Shown piece by piece: positions 17,918-27,659 of a stretch of DNA of 64,000 nt (the first letter of the stretch is position 1; each line of letters starts with the position of its first letter). The stretch lies in assembly GCF_006337165.1 (NCBI RefSeq), contig NZ_CP040896.1, positions 3,348,001 through 3,412,000 of the forward strand. The letters run 5' to 3'. Both the position numbers and the translations under genes were made by a program. Origin of the DNA: Hymenobacter jejuensis (GTDB lineage Bacteria > Bacteroidota > Bacteroidia > Cytophagales > Hymenobacteraceae). The notes under the pieces are model-generated. The model was not told where the DNA came from. It saw only the letters and a program-made list of their open reading frames with translations, and did no database searches.

Positions 17918-18616
17918 CTATTTCTGCCGCACAGTGCGCTGCTCAATGCGCTTCTCGTAGTTTTTGCCTTCAAAAATGCGCTGCACGAAAATACCCGGCG
18001 TATGAATCTGGTTGGGGTCGAGCTCGCCGGCGGGCACCAATTCTTCTACTTCCGCAACCGTAATTTTGCCCGCAGTAGCCATCATGGGGTTGAAGTTGCG
18101 TGCCGTGCCTTTGTAGATCAGGTTACCGGCTGTGTCGCCTTTCCACGCTTTCACAAACGCATAATCGGCCCGCAGCCACGTCTCCATCAGGTACATTTTG
18201 CTGTTAAACTCGCGGCTTTCCTTGCCTTCGCCTACCTCGGTGCCGTAGCCGGCGGGCGTAAAAAAGGCCGGAATGCCAGCGCCACCGGCCCGAATGCGCT
18301 CGGCCAGCGTACCCTGCGGAATCAATTCGACTTCCAGCTCGCCGGAAAGTAGCTGGCGCTCAAACTCAGCATTTTCGCCCACGTACGACGAAATCATCTT
18401 GCGCACCTGCCGCTTCTGGAGCAATAGTCCAATGCCAAAATCGTCGACGCCGGCATTGTTGGAAATGCAGGTCAGGTCGCGCACACCGAGGCGCAGCAGC
18501 TCCTGAATGCTGTTTTCGGGAATGCCGCACAGGCCGAAACCGCCGAGCATAAGGGTCATGCCATCGGTGATGCCTTGCAGGGCTGCCTGGGCATTAGCTA
18601 CAACTTTATTGATCAT
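17918..18616 (-). CDS. scoA: 3-oxoacid CoA-transferase subunit A
   Basis: The 232-residue alpha subunit has the N-terminal [19 protein letters not shown]oA-transferase signature and [17 protein letters not shown]. It partners the beta subunit encoded at 15.8-16.5 kb. In most genomes the two genes touch; here they are split by a secreted serine hydrolase gene with the same orientation. Together they would interconvert acetoacetate and acetoacetyl-CoA. Confidence 0.93.
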   Translation of the reverse strand: MINKVVANAQAALQGITDGMTLMLGGFGLCGIPENSIQELLRLGVRDLTCISNNAGVDDFGIGLLLQKRQVRKMISSYVGENAEFERQLLSGELEVELIPQGTLAERIRAGGAGIPAFFTPAGYGTEVGEGKESREFNSKMYLMETWLRADYAFVKAWKGDTAGNLIYKGTARNFNPMMATAGKITVAEVEELVPAGELDPNQIHTPGIFVQRIFEGKNYEKRIEQRTVRQK

Positions 18617-18806
18617 GGAGAGGAAAAGTGGGTGGGAAAATCAGGAAATAGGGGCTAGTGGAAGCGGCGCATAAAGGAATGATAAAAATTCATCCATTTT
18701 CTGAAATCCCTGAAGGCTGCCTTTGAAAATGGGTAAATCATTGATTGCCCAAATGTTACAAAAGTTCTGTGCAGTCCATCATCTCAAATGGTTTGGGTGA
18801 AATAAG

Positions 18807-18835
18807 TGATTAGATAAATAGTTGATTATAAGGCT
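18807..18835 (-). repeat. Degenerate AT-rich intergenic element
   Basis: AAGTGATTAGATAAATAGTT followed by GATTATAA resembles the dispersed element. It lies just beyond the ribF terminator. Confidence 0.3.
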
Positions 18836-18837
18836 TT

Positions 18838-18872
18838 TAAAAAAAGGCTTGACTGAATACAGCCAAGCCTTT
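18838..18872 (-). terminator. Intrinsic terminator of the ftsX-ribF operon
   Basis: On the minus strand AAAGGCTTGGCTG pairs with CAGTCAAGCCTTT and is followed by a run of seven T. It is 37 nt beyond the ribF stop. Confidence 0.88.
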
Positions 18873-18908
18873 AATAGCTTAAGTCAAAAAGTAGCTGATG
18901 CTTGGCCT

Positions 18909-19862
18909 TCAGCCGCCGATTAAGTGGTTACGGGCGGCCTCAGCATCGAGAAACAATTGCGCCTTAAGCGCATCTAAGCCGGAGAATTTTTGCTCGTCGC
19001 GAAGGCGTGCAACGAACTTAACGGTGAGTAGTTGGTCGTAGAGGTCGCCATCAAAATCGAGCAGGTGGGCCTCAACCGTTTGAGCCAGATTGCCGCCTAC
19101 CGTAGGCCGCACGCCGATATTGAGCATGGCCGGGTGAACAGTGACCGCAGCGGTAGTGGCCATCACAGCGTACACGCCGCGGGCTGGCACCAACTTTAGC
19201 GGCTCTTCGCAGTGCATATTGGCCGTTGGGAAGCCGATGGTGCGGCCCAGTTGTTGGCCGCGCACGACGGTGCCGGTGAAGGTGTAATCGTAGCCGAGGT
19301 AGCGATTGGCCGTGCTGACGTCGCCATTTTCGAGGGCGCGACGAATACGGGTGCTGCTAACAGCCACGGCGTCAATATCTTCACGCGAGATTTCTTCTAC
19401 CTCAAAGCCGTAGCGACCGGCATTTTGTTGCAGGTACTCAAAGCCACCTTCGCGATTTTTGCCGAAACGATGGTCGTAGCCAATTACCAGCTTGCGCGTA
19501 CCTACCGTATCGACCAGCAATTGCTGAATGTACTGTTCCGAAGTCAACTCGGAGAATTCGCGCGTGAAAGGTACGATCAGGAGGTAGTCAACCCCGAAGT
19601 CAGCTAGCCTTTCAATGCGCTCCTCTAAGGTGCTAAGCAAATGTAAATCAAGAGGTTGTGGATGCGCTACGGGTGGTGCCAACACTAACCGCGGGTGGGG
19701 CCAATACGTAATGACGACCGAAGGCCCATTGCTAAGCTGCGCTTCTTCCAGCAACCGGCTCAAGATTTTCTGGTGACCCACGTGCACGCCATCGAACGTG
19801 CCGCTGGTAACAACGGCATTGGTCAGATGCGGAAATTGCGCCGGGTCACGAACGACTTGCAT
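18909..19862 (-). CDS. ribF: Bifunctional riboflavin kinase / FAD synthetase
   Basis: Makes FMN from riboflavin and then FAD, in the cytosol. The 317 residues match the family length. The N-terminal adenylyltransferase domain has GTFDGVHVGH (21-30) and the ISSTRIR-like SSTRIRRAL block; the C-terminal kinase domain shows GTVVRGQQLGRTIGFPTAN. The start overlaps the end of truB by 17 bp. Last gene of the ftsX-DUF3098-uppP-truB-ribF operon. Confidence 0.96.
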   Translation of the reverse strand: MQVVRDPAQFPHLTNAVVTSGTFDGVHVGHQKILSRLLEEAQLSNGPSVVITYWPHPRLVLAPPVAHPQPLDLHLLSTLEERIERLADFGVDYLLIVPFTREFSELTSEQYIQQLLVDTVGTRKLVIGYDHRFGKNREGGFEYLQQNAGRYGFEVEEISREDIDAVAVSSTRIRRALENGDVSTANRYLGYDYTFTGTVVRGQQLGRTIGFPTANMHCEEPLKLVPARGVYAVMATTAAVTVHPAMLNIGVRPTVGGNLAQTVEAHLLDFDGDLYDQLLTVKFVARLRDEQKFSGLDALKAQLFLDAEAARNHLIGG

Positions 19863-20664
19863 CGGGAGAAGCTTCGGAAGAAGGAGTATCGGGAGAAGGA
19901 GCTACGTACGCCTGAATACGGCGCCTGGGGGGCCGACGGTTGGCGTTTTCGCGCGGCGCGCCGGATGTATTTTCCGAGCCTTCCGGCCGGGGCGGCCGCA
20001 TGGCTTCGATGGCTTCCATCGTCAGGGCATCGGCCACACGATACTCGCCGATGCGCGTGCGGGTGAGCTGGGCAAGGTGGGCTCCACAGCCCAAAAGCTG
20101 GCCAAAATCGCGGGCGAGGCTCCGGATGTACGTCCCTTTCGAGCAAACCACGCGAAAATCCACTTCCGGCAGCGCAACGCGCGTAAGCTCGAACGTCTTG
20201 ATTTCGACTTGTTTGGATTTGATTTCGGCCGAGTCGCCGCGGCGGGCTACTTCGTAAGCGCGTTCGCCGTTGATTTTCACCGCGGAATACAGCGGCGGCG
20301 TCTGCTGAATGAAACCCACGAAGCTTTCAGCTGCGGCTTCCAGCGCTTCCAGCGTGATGTGCTCATACGGAAGCTCTTGATCTACTGGCGTTTCCAGATC
20401 GAAAGAAGGCGTGGTCTGGCCGAGACGAAACGTGCCGGTATATTCTTTTTCCTGCGCCTGAATCTCGTCGATGCGCTTGGTCATTTTGCCGGTGCACAGA
20501 ATGAGCAGGCCCGTCGCTAGCGGGTCGAGGGTGCCGGCATGGCCGATTTTCTTGATGCGCAGCGTGTTCTTGACCTTCCGGACGACGTCGAAGGAAGTCC
20601 AAGTAAGAGGCTTGTCGAGGAGCAGGATCTCGCCCGATTCAAAATCAAACGGGCCGTGGCTCAT
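19846..20664 (-). CDS. truB: tRNA pseudouridine(55) synthase
   Basis: Isomerises U55 in the T-loop of tRNAs. The 272-residue protein has GEILLLDKPLTWTSFDVV and the catalytic Asp47 in GHAGTLDPLATG, plus the YSAVKINGERAYEVAR and KGTYIRSLARD blocks. The ATG at 20664 overlaps the uppP stop (ATGA), the usual coupling. A tail of about 50 residues rich in Arg, Pro and Ser replaces the PUA-type domain of longer homologues. The open frame upstream of 20664 is uppP in another frame. Confidence 0.95.
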   Translation of the reverse strand: MSHGPFDFESGEILLLDKPLTWTSFDVVRKVKNTLRIKKIGHAGTLDPLATGLLILCTGKMTKRIDEIQAQEKEYTGTFRLGQTTPSFDLETPVDQELPYEHITLEALEAAAESFVGFIQQTPPLYSAVKINGERAYEVARRGDSAEIKSKQVEIKTFELTRVALPEVDFRVVCSKGTYIRSLARDFGQLLGCGAHLAQLTRTRIGEYRVADALTMEAIEAMRPPRPEGSENTSGAPRENANRRPPRRRIQAYVAPSPDTPSSEASPDASRS

Positions 20665-21449
20665 ATGAGGTGCAGGTTCACGCCCAGCGAAATCATGATC
20701 AAGATCGTGACTCCGAGGATGATACGATAAAACCCGAAGGCACGAAAGCCAAAGCGGGAAACAAAATTTACAAACGACTTCACAGCCAGCATCGCCACGA
20801 GAAAGGCGATCACGTTGCCGAACAGCAAAAGCTTCAAATCGCCGGGTTGCGGCCCGGTTACTTTGTACACTTTGTACAATTGGTAGCCTGTGATCACGAC
20901 CATGGTGGGCACAGCCAGCAAAAATGAGAAATCGGCCGCCGAACGCCGGTCGAAACCTTGGGCCAAGCCACCGACGATGGTAGCCGCCGAACGCGAAACG
21001 CCGGGTACCAGCGCCAAACACTGAAACAACCCAATTTTGAAGGCTTTGCTGAGACTCGGCGTGGTGACTTCCTTGCGCGGACCACTGAACCAATTGTCGA
21101 CAAAAAGCAGCACGATGCCGCCCACAACCAGCGAAATCGAAACGACTGTCACGCTCTTCAGTAGCTCCTCGATCACGTCCTTCAGCAAAAAACCGAGGAT
21201 GCCAAACGGCAAAAAAGCCACCGCCAGCTTTACGTAAAAGTCGAAGCTCTGCAAAAAGCGCCGCCAGTAAAGCGCCACCACCGACAGGATAGCGCCAAGC
21301 TGAATGGACGTGATGTAGGTTTCGGTAAAAGGTAACTGCCCGATACCGAGCAGGTTAGCCAGAATAATCATGTGTCCGGTGCTGGAAACCGGTAGGAATT
21401 CCGTCAGCCCTTCCACGATGGCCAACAGCAGCGCGTGCCAATAACTCAT
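20661..21449 (-). CDS. uppP: Undecaprenyl-diphosphate phosphatase
   Basis: Integral membrane enzyme that dephosphorylates undecaprenyl pyrophosphate to recycle the lipid carrier of cell-wall synthesis. The 262 residues show both signature motifs, EGLTEFLPVSSTGH (13-26) and PGVSRSAATI, and about eight membrane segments. Its start abuts the DUF3098 stop with no spacer and its stop overlaps the truB start. Also known as BacA. Confidence 0.96.
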   Translation of the reverse strand: MSYWHALLLAIVEGLTEFLPVSSTGHMIILANLLGIGQLPFTETYITSIQLGAILSVVALYWRRFLQSFDFYVKLAVAFLPFGILGFLLKDVIEELLKSVTVVSISLVVGGIVLLFVDNWFSGPRKEVTTPSLSKAFKIGLFQCLALVPGVSRSAATIVGGLAQGFDRRSAADFSFLLAVPTMVVITGYQLYKVYKVTGPQPGDLKLLLFGNVIAFLVAMLAVKSFVNFVSRFGFRAFGFYRIILGVTILIMISLGVNLHLI

Positions 21450-21764
21450 CTAGGGGCGTTTGTAGGTAGGGCGCGCCGGCGCTGTCACGGGAGTGGCAGT
21501 TGTGGTGGCCGTTTCGGTGCGGGTAGCGGTGTCGGTAGCGGGCTGGGGTACAGAGCCGGGCCGCGTCATGATGGCCCAAAACTCAATTCCGAAGCCGATA
21601 ATCAGCAAAATTGGGCCGAGCGTAATACCCAGAAATCCTTCGCCGTAGTCGCTCGAATCGAGCGTCATGGTGATGAAGCCCGCGGCCAAAATAGCCAGTC
21701 CTACAAACATCAACTGGTAGTTGCGCCGGCCAAAGGCGAAGCGCGGAGTTTGCTTTTGTTCCAT
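21450..21764 (-). CDS. DUF3098 small membrane protein
   Basis: The 104-residue protein has two membrane helices (FVGLAILAAGFITMTL and FLGITLGPILLIIGFGIEFW), the N-terminal RRNYQLMFVGL block of DUF3098 and a Thr/Ala-rich tail. In Bacteroidota it sits between ftsX and uppP, as here, which suggests an envelope or division role. No function is established. Confidence 0.88.
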   Translation of the reverse strand: MEQKQTPRFAFGRRNYQLMFVGLAILAAGFITMTLDSSDYGEGFLGITLGPILLIIGFGIEFWAIMTRPGSVPQPATDTATRTETATTTATPVTAPARPTYKRP

Positions 21765-21791
21765 TACGGTTTTTATTCTTCTAAAAGGTTG

Positions 21792-21826
21792 TTACATAAC
21801 TAGTTAACTATAAATTAGTTATGTAA
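21792..21826 (-). other. AT-rich inverted repeat after ftsX
   Basis: TTACATAACTA (21792-21802) pairs perfectly with TAGTTATGTAA (21816-21826), in the 78-bp spacer between ftsX and DUF3098. It is low in GC with no T tract, so it is a weak or non-terminating hairpin inside an operon. Confidence 0.5.
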
Positions 21827-21842
21827 GGTGCTTTTTCGTGTT

Positions 21843-22736
21843 CTAATACAGATCGTCCAGAGACATGCCCAAATACTTACGCACGGCCCGGTACGAGCTC
21901 AGAAATCCGATGCCGCAGCCCAGCACAATCATCACGAGCATCAGGCCGCCGATAAGCCGGTCGTCGCGAAGCAAGCGCAACTCATCTACTTGGAGGTAAG
22001 CGTATTGCAACAAGGCCAACAGCAGCAGCGCTGCCAGCGCGCCGCTCACGAAACCTTGCCATGTAGCCCGTCGCAGAAACGGCCGCTGGATGAAAAGCGA
22101 AGTCGCGCCGACCAACTGCATGCTGCGAATCAGGAAGCGTTGCGAGAACAACGCCAACTTGATGGTATTGTTGATCAGGACCACGACCACGAACGTGAGC
22201 ACCACGGCAAACCCAAGCAGCACCAAGCTGATGCGGCGCAGGTTCTGGTTGATTTGCGTGATCAGGCTTTCTACGTATTGCACCTCAAACACGCCCGGCT
22301 CCGCGCTGATTTCCTGCCGAATGCGGGGCAAGCTTACCGAATCGGCGTATTCCGCGTTGATTTTGAGCAGATACGCGTCGCGTAGCGGGTTGTCGCCCAG
22401 AAACTGCTGAAACTCTTCGCCGGTCTGATCAACAAACTGCTTGGCGCCTTCTTCCTTCGACAGAAAACGGACTTGCGGCTGGTTGTCTTTGTAGGCGATG
22501 TAGGGCTTGTGGGCAAAATCCTGTTGCAGGCGCAGCAACTGCGTTTCGGGCAGGTTACGCTCCAGATACACCTGCATTTCAATGTTCTCCTTCACTAGGT
22601 TGGAGAGTTTGTGCGCATGAATCAGCAGGAGTCCGAATAGCCCAATGATCAGCAACGCCAGCGTAATGCTGAACACCACCATGGTGTGCGGGTAGCTGCC
22701 AAGTTTTTTCTTACGGGTGGGGCGGGCTTGAGCCAT
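21843..22736 (-). CDS. ftsX: Cell division protein FtsX-like permease
   Basis: A 297-residue inner-membrane protein with an N-terminal helix (TMVVFSITLALLIIGLFGLL), a periplasmic domain of about 150 residues and three C-terminal helices, the FtsX layout. With FtsE it forms the ABC-like complex that regulates septal hydrolases. No ftsE gene is in the window, as is usual in this phylum. A TACCTTTG box ends only five bases before the ATG, suggesting a very short leader. It heads the operon running down to ribF. Confidence 0.92.
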   Translation of the reverse strand: MAQARPTRKKKLGSYPHTMVVFSITLALLIIGLFGLLLIHAHKLSNLVKENIEMQVYLERNLPETQLLRLQQDFAHKPYIAYKDNQPQVRFLSKEEGAKQFVDQTGEEFQQFLGDNPLRDAYLLKINAEYADSVSLPRIRQEISAEPGVFEVQYVESLITQINQNLRRISLVLLGFAVVLTFVVVVLINNTIKLALFSQRFLIRSMQLVGATSLFIQRPFLRRATWQGFVSGALAALLLLALLQYAYLQVDELRLLRDDRLIGGLMLVMIVLGCGIGFLSSYRAVRKYLGMSLDDLY

Positions 22737-22741
22737 GCGGG

Positions 22742-22749
22742 CAAAGGTA
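22742..22749 (-). promoter_or_regulatory. Candidate -7 box for the ftsX operon
   Basis: TACCTTTG on the minus strand matches TAnnTTTG. Only five bases separate it from the ftsX ATG, so the transcript would be leaderless or nearly so. No clear -33 box. Confidence 0.4.
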
Positions 22750-22820
22750 CTACTGGAAATGAAGAAAGCGGAACGAAGAAAGCGGGATGCGAAGTGCGAA
22801 ATCTGATTCTTGGTCTTCTG

Positions 22821-25800
22821 TTATAACGAAGTTCGGGGGTCGTCGTCGATGTTCAAGACTTCGCGGGCCCGCCGGGCGTTGGCGTCGCGGCGGCGCAGGT
22901 GCTTACGCGCAAACAGCTCCCGGAACGAGTCAAACTGCTCGGTGTGCACCAAGCTGATGCCCGCGCGAGCCTGGTTGGCGTAGGTAGAAGAAGGGTCGGT
23001 GGAATTGAGGTTGAAATCGCGCGGCGTGGTCTCGTAACGCAACCGCGCCCGAAACTTGCCATCCGGCCGCAGGTAGTATTCGAGGCTCAAGTCGCCCAAA
23101 AGGGAGGTTTGGGTATTAACCGACCCGGTTGTAGCGGAGCCGGTGCTGTTGCTAAAGCCGCCTTCCCGCGTCACGCGCAGCCGTCCGTTGAGGAAGCTGT
23201 AGCTCAGCCGCACCTGCAAAGCCTGCAAATCTTCCGCCGTCAAGCCGTTGAAATTGAAGGAGATCTCCAAGTTGGGGTCGATCTGCGACGTGAGCAGGCC
23301 CAACTGCGTTGAGATGATCTGGCCCAGGCTGTTGCCAAACGCGTTGTCGCGCCCACTCAAGGACGTAATCGAAGACAACGAGCCGACTTGCGTTAATTGT
23401 TTAAATACAATCAGGCTAAATACCTGACGGTTAAGCTCTTGCTCGTCGTTGCGGATAGCCGAAAAGAACGAGGCTAAATCACCTTCGAGCGACGAAGGAA
23501 TGTCGTTGAACTCCAGATTGAGCTTAATCAGCGGCAGCAGCAGCGGTCCCGTCAGGTTCATAACCGCCGTTACGGGTACCACCGACGAGTTGGTGCCTTG
23601 CGTAACCGGCGCCAACGACGTGCGTTGCGTGTAAGCGGCGGTCACGTTCATTTCGCCTTGCAGCGGGTCGCCGTTCCAATTGATGGTGCCACCGGGCCGC
23701 ACCACAAACTCTTTATTTACAAGGCCTTGCAACGTGAAGTTATAAGCGCCCCGCACGATTTCCACCTGCCCGTACATGTTAAAGTCGCCGCGGGTGTCGA
23801 TGTTGAGGCGCAGTTGCCCGTTTGCCGTGCCCCGGATGATGTCGCCGGTGCTTTCGTCGAGCAGAATCTCCACGTAGGCGTCAGGGGTCACTTCTAGGTT
23901 CATGTTCAGGCGAATGCCCGACAGCTCTACCTTGCCCTCGGCCGCCGTCGGGATCTGTACTGTGGTTGTGGTATCGGCAATATTGCGGTTGACAAAGCGT
24001 ATATAATTGGCCTTTTGAGCCTTAGCGGCATTGTCAAGCGGCAGCGACAACCGCGTGCCAGGGTCGCTGCGGGCTGTTACGCGCACGACCAAGTTGTTGG
24101 TTGGACCGCGCACTTCGGCCGTGCCGGTCGCGTACGCCGTACCGAAATACAGGTCGTTGTCTTTGCGAGTGGTGCTGAGCACCTGTAGCTTCCGGAATGT
24201 GCCCTTCAAATCGAGGCGCATATCGTGAAAACCCTGGTGAAATATATTGCCGTCAATGACGCCCGAATTACCCAGCGGGTCCGATAACTTGATGTTATTC
24301 AGTGCAATACGGTCTTCGGTAAAGCGAATGCGGTCGGCAAAGGAATAGGTCGTGCCCAGGTAAATAAATGTGAGCTTGCCATCCGTCACGTCAATATTGC
24401 CGACGAGGTTGGGAGCGGCCAACCGCCCCGTCAGCCGGATGGTACCGACGGCCGTTCCGCTCATGTCGCGGAACAAGGTATTGAGCAGAGGCTCAGCCAG
24501 TTTCACGGGGGCGCTGCTTAGTACGCCGGTCAGGTTAAGTTGCTGTTGCTCTTCGCGCGGCGCGTATGTGCCGCTTACCGTCACGACGCGCTGCTTATCG
24601 CGCTCCACATCCAGGTTTACGGCCAGACGACTGTTGGTATTGTCCCAATCGCCGCGGCCTACCACGTTGCCTATCAATACGTTGCCAAATTCCAGCGAAT
24701 CAACGTTGAGCGTGCTATTGATTACCAGCGGCCCGTACACTCCGCTGATGGTGCCTTGTGCATTGGCCCGGCCCGTGATCTGTTGGGTAGTAAGTGAGCT
24801 TAGCGTTTCTAGCTCCAGATCTTTCACGTTGAGCTTCAGGACTTTGCTAGGATTAGTAGAGATAAAGCCTTGAGCACTAACGCTTTGTGCGCCATTGGAG
24901 AGCGTTAGGTTTTTGATGTCAAACTCCCGGCCCGCGCCCGAAATAATGACGGAGTTATCCGGGGCAATGGTCCAATCGCGGCCCAGTAGGTTTACGCCCG
25001 ACTGCCGCAGTACCACCTGCACCGCGTTGGGCAGAAACCCAAGCGAGCCGTTGATGGCGGCCCGGTTGGTGGTGCCAGTTTGGGCAAGCGCCGTGGAAAA
25101 ATTGATCTTTTCCTGATCCCACACGCCTTCCACGTAAAACTTCTCGGTTTTGCCGAGACCCGGCAGCAATTGCCGCTCCGAAGTAATGTTGGCCTGCGCC
25201 AGTACTTCCGGTTTGTAAGGCAGCTTGGAGGTATTGAATTCAAAATCAGTATTTAACACCCGGACGCTGTCGAACCGGATGCCGTCGAAGTGCCCGCCGA
25301 GCGAGAAGATGGACGTCTGGCCGTTGCGGAACGAGCCGTCGATATGCGAGAAATCGGAAACGGTTAGCTGAGGAATGAACAGCTGCAACACGGGGTTGGC
25401 CTGTTTCAAATACAGGTTCAGATCGATGTTATACTCAGAGATCGGTCCTTGCCGCTTCCGCTGGTAATAGCTAGCGATGGCCGCGTCGTTGCTGGCAAAA
25501 TTAAGCTCGTACTCGTGCAGCAACGTCTGCACGTCCCGAATGACGGTGGTAAAGTTGAAATTGCCGGCGGCCGTAAGGTTCAGCACTTCCGAGCGCACGG
25601 TCAGGCTGCGTTGCCCACGGGCATTCACGCTCACCACGTCGAAGGTGTCGATGGGCACCATTTTGCCGGCGTAACCAACCTTCGAATTGCGGAGCGAGAT
25701 GCGGCCCACCAAGTCATCGAGGCGCAGACCCTGAAAACGCACATCGGCCGTGGTGGCCACCGTGACGCTCTGCTTCGTAAGCCCAAGCGCCCGCAAATCG

Positions 25801-27401
25801 GCCTGTTGCACCTTGGCCCGCACGTCGAAAGCCTGGCGGCCTTTGGCCAGGTCGATGCTGCCGTCGGCGTGTAGTTTGAGGTTGGGGTCGTTGACGTTGA
25901 GGTGGCCGGCGAACGACTGGCGGCTGAACTTGCCGTCGGTGTTGATGTTGCGGAAGCGGTAGCCGTTGAGCCAGATACTTTGCACATCTGCTTTGGCTTG
26001 TAGCTGAGCACCTTGCGGCGTAAAGCCCACGCCCTGTACCCGGCCGTTCATGGTGATGTCGCGGATGGTGCTTTCATCGCCGAGCAATTTGCCGAGCTGG
26101 AACGCGGTAGTCTTGACCTCGCCCTCATAGGAAGAATACCGCGGATCAGTTTTGAACTTGAGGTTGACGTCCGATACCACATCGCCGAGCGCGGTGTGGA
26201 ACGAGCCATTGGCCACAAAGTCGTTGTAGAAACCTACAAACTGCCCCTGCAACCGCACCGTGCCGAGGCGCTGCACGTAAGGCCAACCACTTTTAGGAAT
26301 GTAGCGCCGAATGTCGCGGCCATCAATCACGGAGGGCTGCAAGCGCATTTCCACGAGGCTTTCCTTGAAATTAGGCAGGCCTTCGACATGGATGTTGCCG
26401 ACCACGTGCGTGTTCTGCCCGTAGCGCACGTCGAGGTTTTTGGTGGCGAAATCGCGCACATATCCTTTAGCCTGCCCCGAAATCAGGACCGTTTCGTTCC
26501 ACTCCTCTACCTGCGGCGCAAACTTGGCGATGTCGTCGGAATAAACCCGGGAGGGATTCAGCCGGGCCGTCACCTTCACGGAGTCGTTAAACGACGTAAA
26601 TGCTAAAAAACGCTGATAGTCAAAGCGTAAGTAATCGCTTAATTGACTGTTCAATACGCGCAGATTCAGCCCCGAAAACTCCCAGAACTTGGGACTGTAC
26701 GTCATGTCGGCGGTAAGCTCCCGCAGGCGTGTTTGCGAAGGTGTATCCACCGCCCGCAAGCCTTGTACGAGCGCGTGAATGGTGTCGCCTTTAAACCACA
26801 GCTGCGAGGCATCAGCGTAGATGCTGTCGATGCGCATGTGGGCATAGTCCATGGCCTTGCCGTAGGTAGCGGCCCGCTTCACATTTTGCCGATCCAGCAC
26901 AAACCGCCCGTTGCGAAGTCCGATGGCCGAAATCTTAAAATCGAAAGGCTTGGAAACTTTGGTGGTGTCGGAAGGCCCGATCAGCCGTTTTACGGAAGCT
27001 AGGAATTCAGAAAGGTTCGTTGAGTCAGGTGTGCCCTCGTAGGTCACCAGGTCAAAGCGGGGTTCGTCGAGCGTGAGCTTGCCTACGTGGAGGTGGCTCG
27101 GGTCGAAGACCGAAAACATCTGAATATCGGCGTCGGCCCGGCCAATGTTGAAGAGCTCGTTGCCGCGCCGGTCAAGCACGCGTACGCCCTCGAGCAGCAC
27201 ATGCGAAAACGGCCGCACATCCACCCGCCCGATCAATACTTTGTGGCCCAGCTTCTCGGTGAGGATGCGCGCCGCCCGTTGCGCGATTTGCGTCTGCACG
27301 CTCGGCACCCGCAGGGCTATCAGCACGCCGCCTACCGCCAGCGCCAGCAACAGCACCAGAGCCAGGAGAAACTTAAGCGTGATGGATAGAAAACGGGGCA
27401 C
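22821..27401 (-). CDS. tamB: TamB-like translocation/assembly module (DUF490)
   Basis: A very large protein (1526 residues) with one N-terminal inner-membrane anchor (about 8-29, FLLALVLLLALAVGGVLIAL). An AsmA-like region follows (RVPSVQTQIAQRAARILTEK), then long repetitive beta-helix-forming sequence, and the conserved C-terminal DUF490 domain ending with QTSLLGDLSLEYYLRPDGKF. TamB-like proteins bridge the periplasm and are thought to carry lipids or help outer-membrane protein assembly. It is divergent from tsaD, a common arrangement in Bacteroidota. No BamA/TamA partner is adjacent. Confidence 0.93.
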   Translation of the reverse strand: MPRFLSITLKFLLALVLLLALAVGGVLIALRVPSVQTQIAQRAARILTEKLGHKVLIGRVDVRPFSHVLLEGVRVLDRRGNELFNIGRADADIQMFSVFDPSHLHVGKLTLDEPRFDLVTYEGTPDSTNLSEFLASVKRLIGPSDTTKVSKPFDFKISAIGLRNGRFVLDRQNVKRAATYGKAMDYAHMRIDSIYADASQLWFKGDTIHALVQGLRAVDTPSQTRLRELTADMTYSPKFWEFSGLNLRVLNSQLSDYLRFDYQRFLAFTSFNDSVKVTARLNPSRVYSDDIAKFAPQVEEWNETVLISGQAKGYVRDFATKNLDVRYGQNTHVVGNIHVEGLPNFKESLVEMRLQPSVIDGRDIRRYIPKSGWPYVQRLGTVRLQGQFVGFYNDFVANGSFHTALGDVVSDVNLKFKTDPRYSSYEGEVKTTAFQLGKLLGDESTIRDITMNGRVQGVGFTPQGAQLQAKADVQSIWLNGYRFRNINTDGKFSRQSFAGHLNVNDPNLKLHADGSIDLAKGRQAFDVRAKVQQADLRALGLTKQSVTVATTADVRFQGLRLDDLVGRISLRNSKVGYAGKMVPIDTFDVVSVNARGQRSLTVRSEVLNLTAAGNFNFTTVIRDVQTLLHEYELNFASNDAAIASYYQRKRQGPISEYNIDLNLYLKQANPVLQLFIPQLTVSDFSHIDGSFRNGQTSIFSLGGHFDGIRFDSVRVLNTDFEFNTSKLPYKPEVLAQANITSERQLLPGLGKTEKFYVEGVWDQEKINFSTALAQTGTTNRAAINGSLGFLPNAVQVVLRQSGVNLLGRDWTIAPDNSVIISGAGREFDIKNLTLSNGAQSVSAQGFISTNPSKVLKLNVKDLELETLSSLTTQQITGRANAQGTISGVYGPLVINSTLNVDSLEFGNVLIGNVVGRGDWDNTNSRLAVNLDVERDKQRVVTVSGTYAPREEQQQLNLTGVLSSAPVKLAEPLLNTLFRDMSGTAVGTIRLTGRLAAPNLVGNIDVTDGKLTFIYLGTTYSFADRIRFTEDRIALNNIKLSDPLGNSGVIDGNIFHQGFHDMRLDLKGTFRKLQVLSTTRKDNDLYFGTAYATGTAEVRGPTNNLVVRVTARSDPGTRLSLPLDNAAKAQKANYIRFVNRNIADTTTTVQIPTAAEGKVELSGIRLNMNLEVTPDAYVEILLDESTGDIIRGTANGQLRLNIDTRGDFNMYGQVEIVRGAYNFTLQGLVNKEFVVRPGGTINWNGDPLQGEMNVTAAYTQRTSLAPVTQGTNSSVVPVTAVMNLTGPLLLPLIKLNLEFNDIPSSLEGDLASFFSAIRNDEQELNRQVFSLIVFKQLTQVGSLSSITSLSGRDNAFGNSLGQIISTQLGLLTSQIDPNLEISFNFNGLTAEDLQALQVRLSYSFLNGRLRVTREGGFSNSTGSATTGSVNTQTSLLGDLSLEYYLRPDGKFRARLRYETTPRDFNLNSTDPSSTYANQARAGISLVHTEQFDSFRELFARKHLRRRDANARRAREVLNIDDDPRTSL

Positions 27402-27659
27402 GAGGAGTTTATATAAAAAGCGGCTACTCTACGAAGATGCTGCTTTTTGCTCAACCGCTGCCTGAAACCGGCAACAGAAAAGCAACTGCACAGCAAACGC
27501 AGACGGACAGGACACGGTTGGGATAAAAATACTCGCCAGCAGATCAGACAACCCGACTGGCCAGAGGTTTACTATTTTAACGACCTTTGTCTTGGTTTCT
27601 GGTGCCACAAGCCTAAAAAATACCGAGTAGCACCGATCAGTGATTTCCTCTACTTATAT

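Noticed and set aside
20665..21093. Upstream extension of the truB frame
   Set aside because: This stretch is uppP in another frame; the ATGA overlap at 20661-20664 sets the truB start.
27447..27659. Upstream extension of tsaD
   Set aside because: The 71 extra residues are not part of the TsaD fold and lie in an intergenic region.
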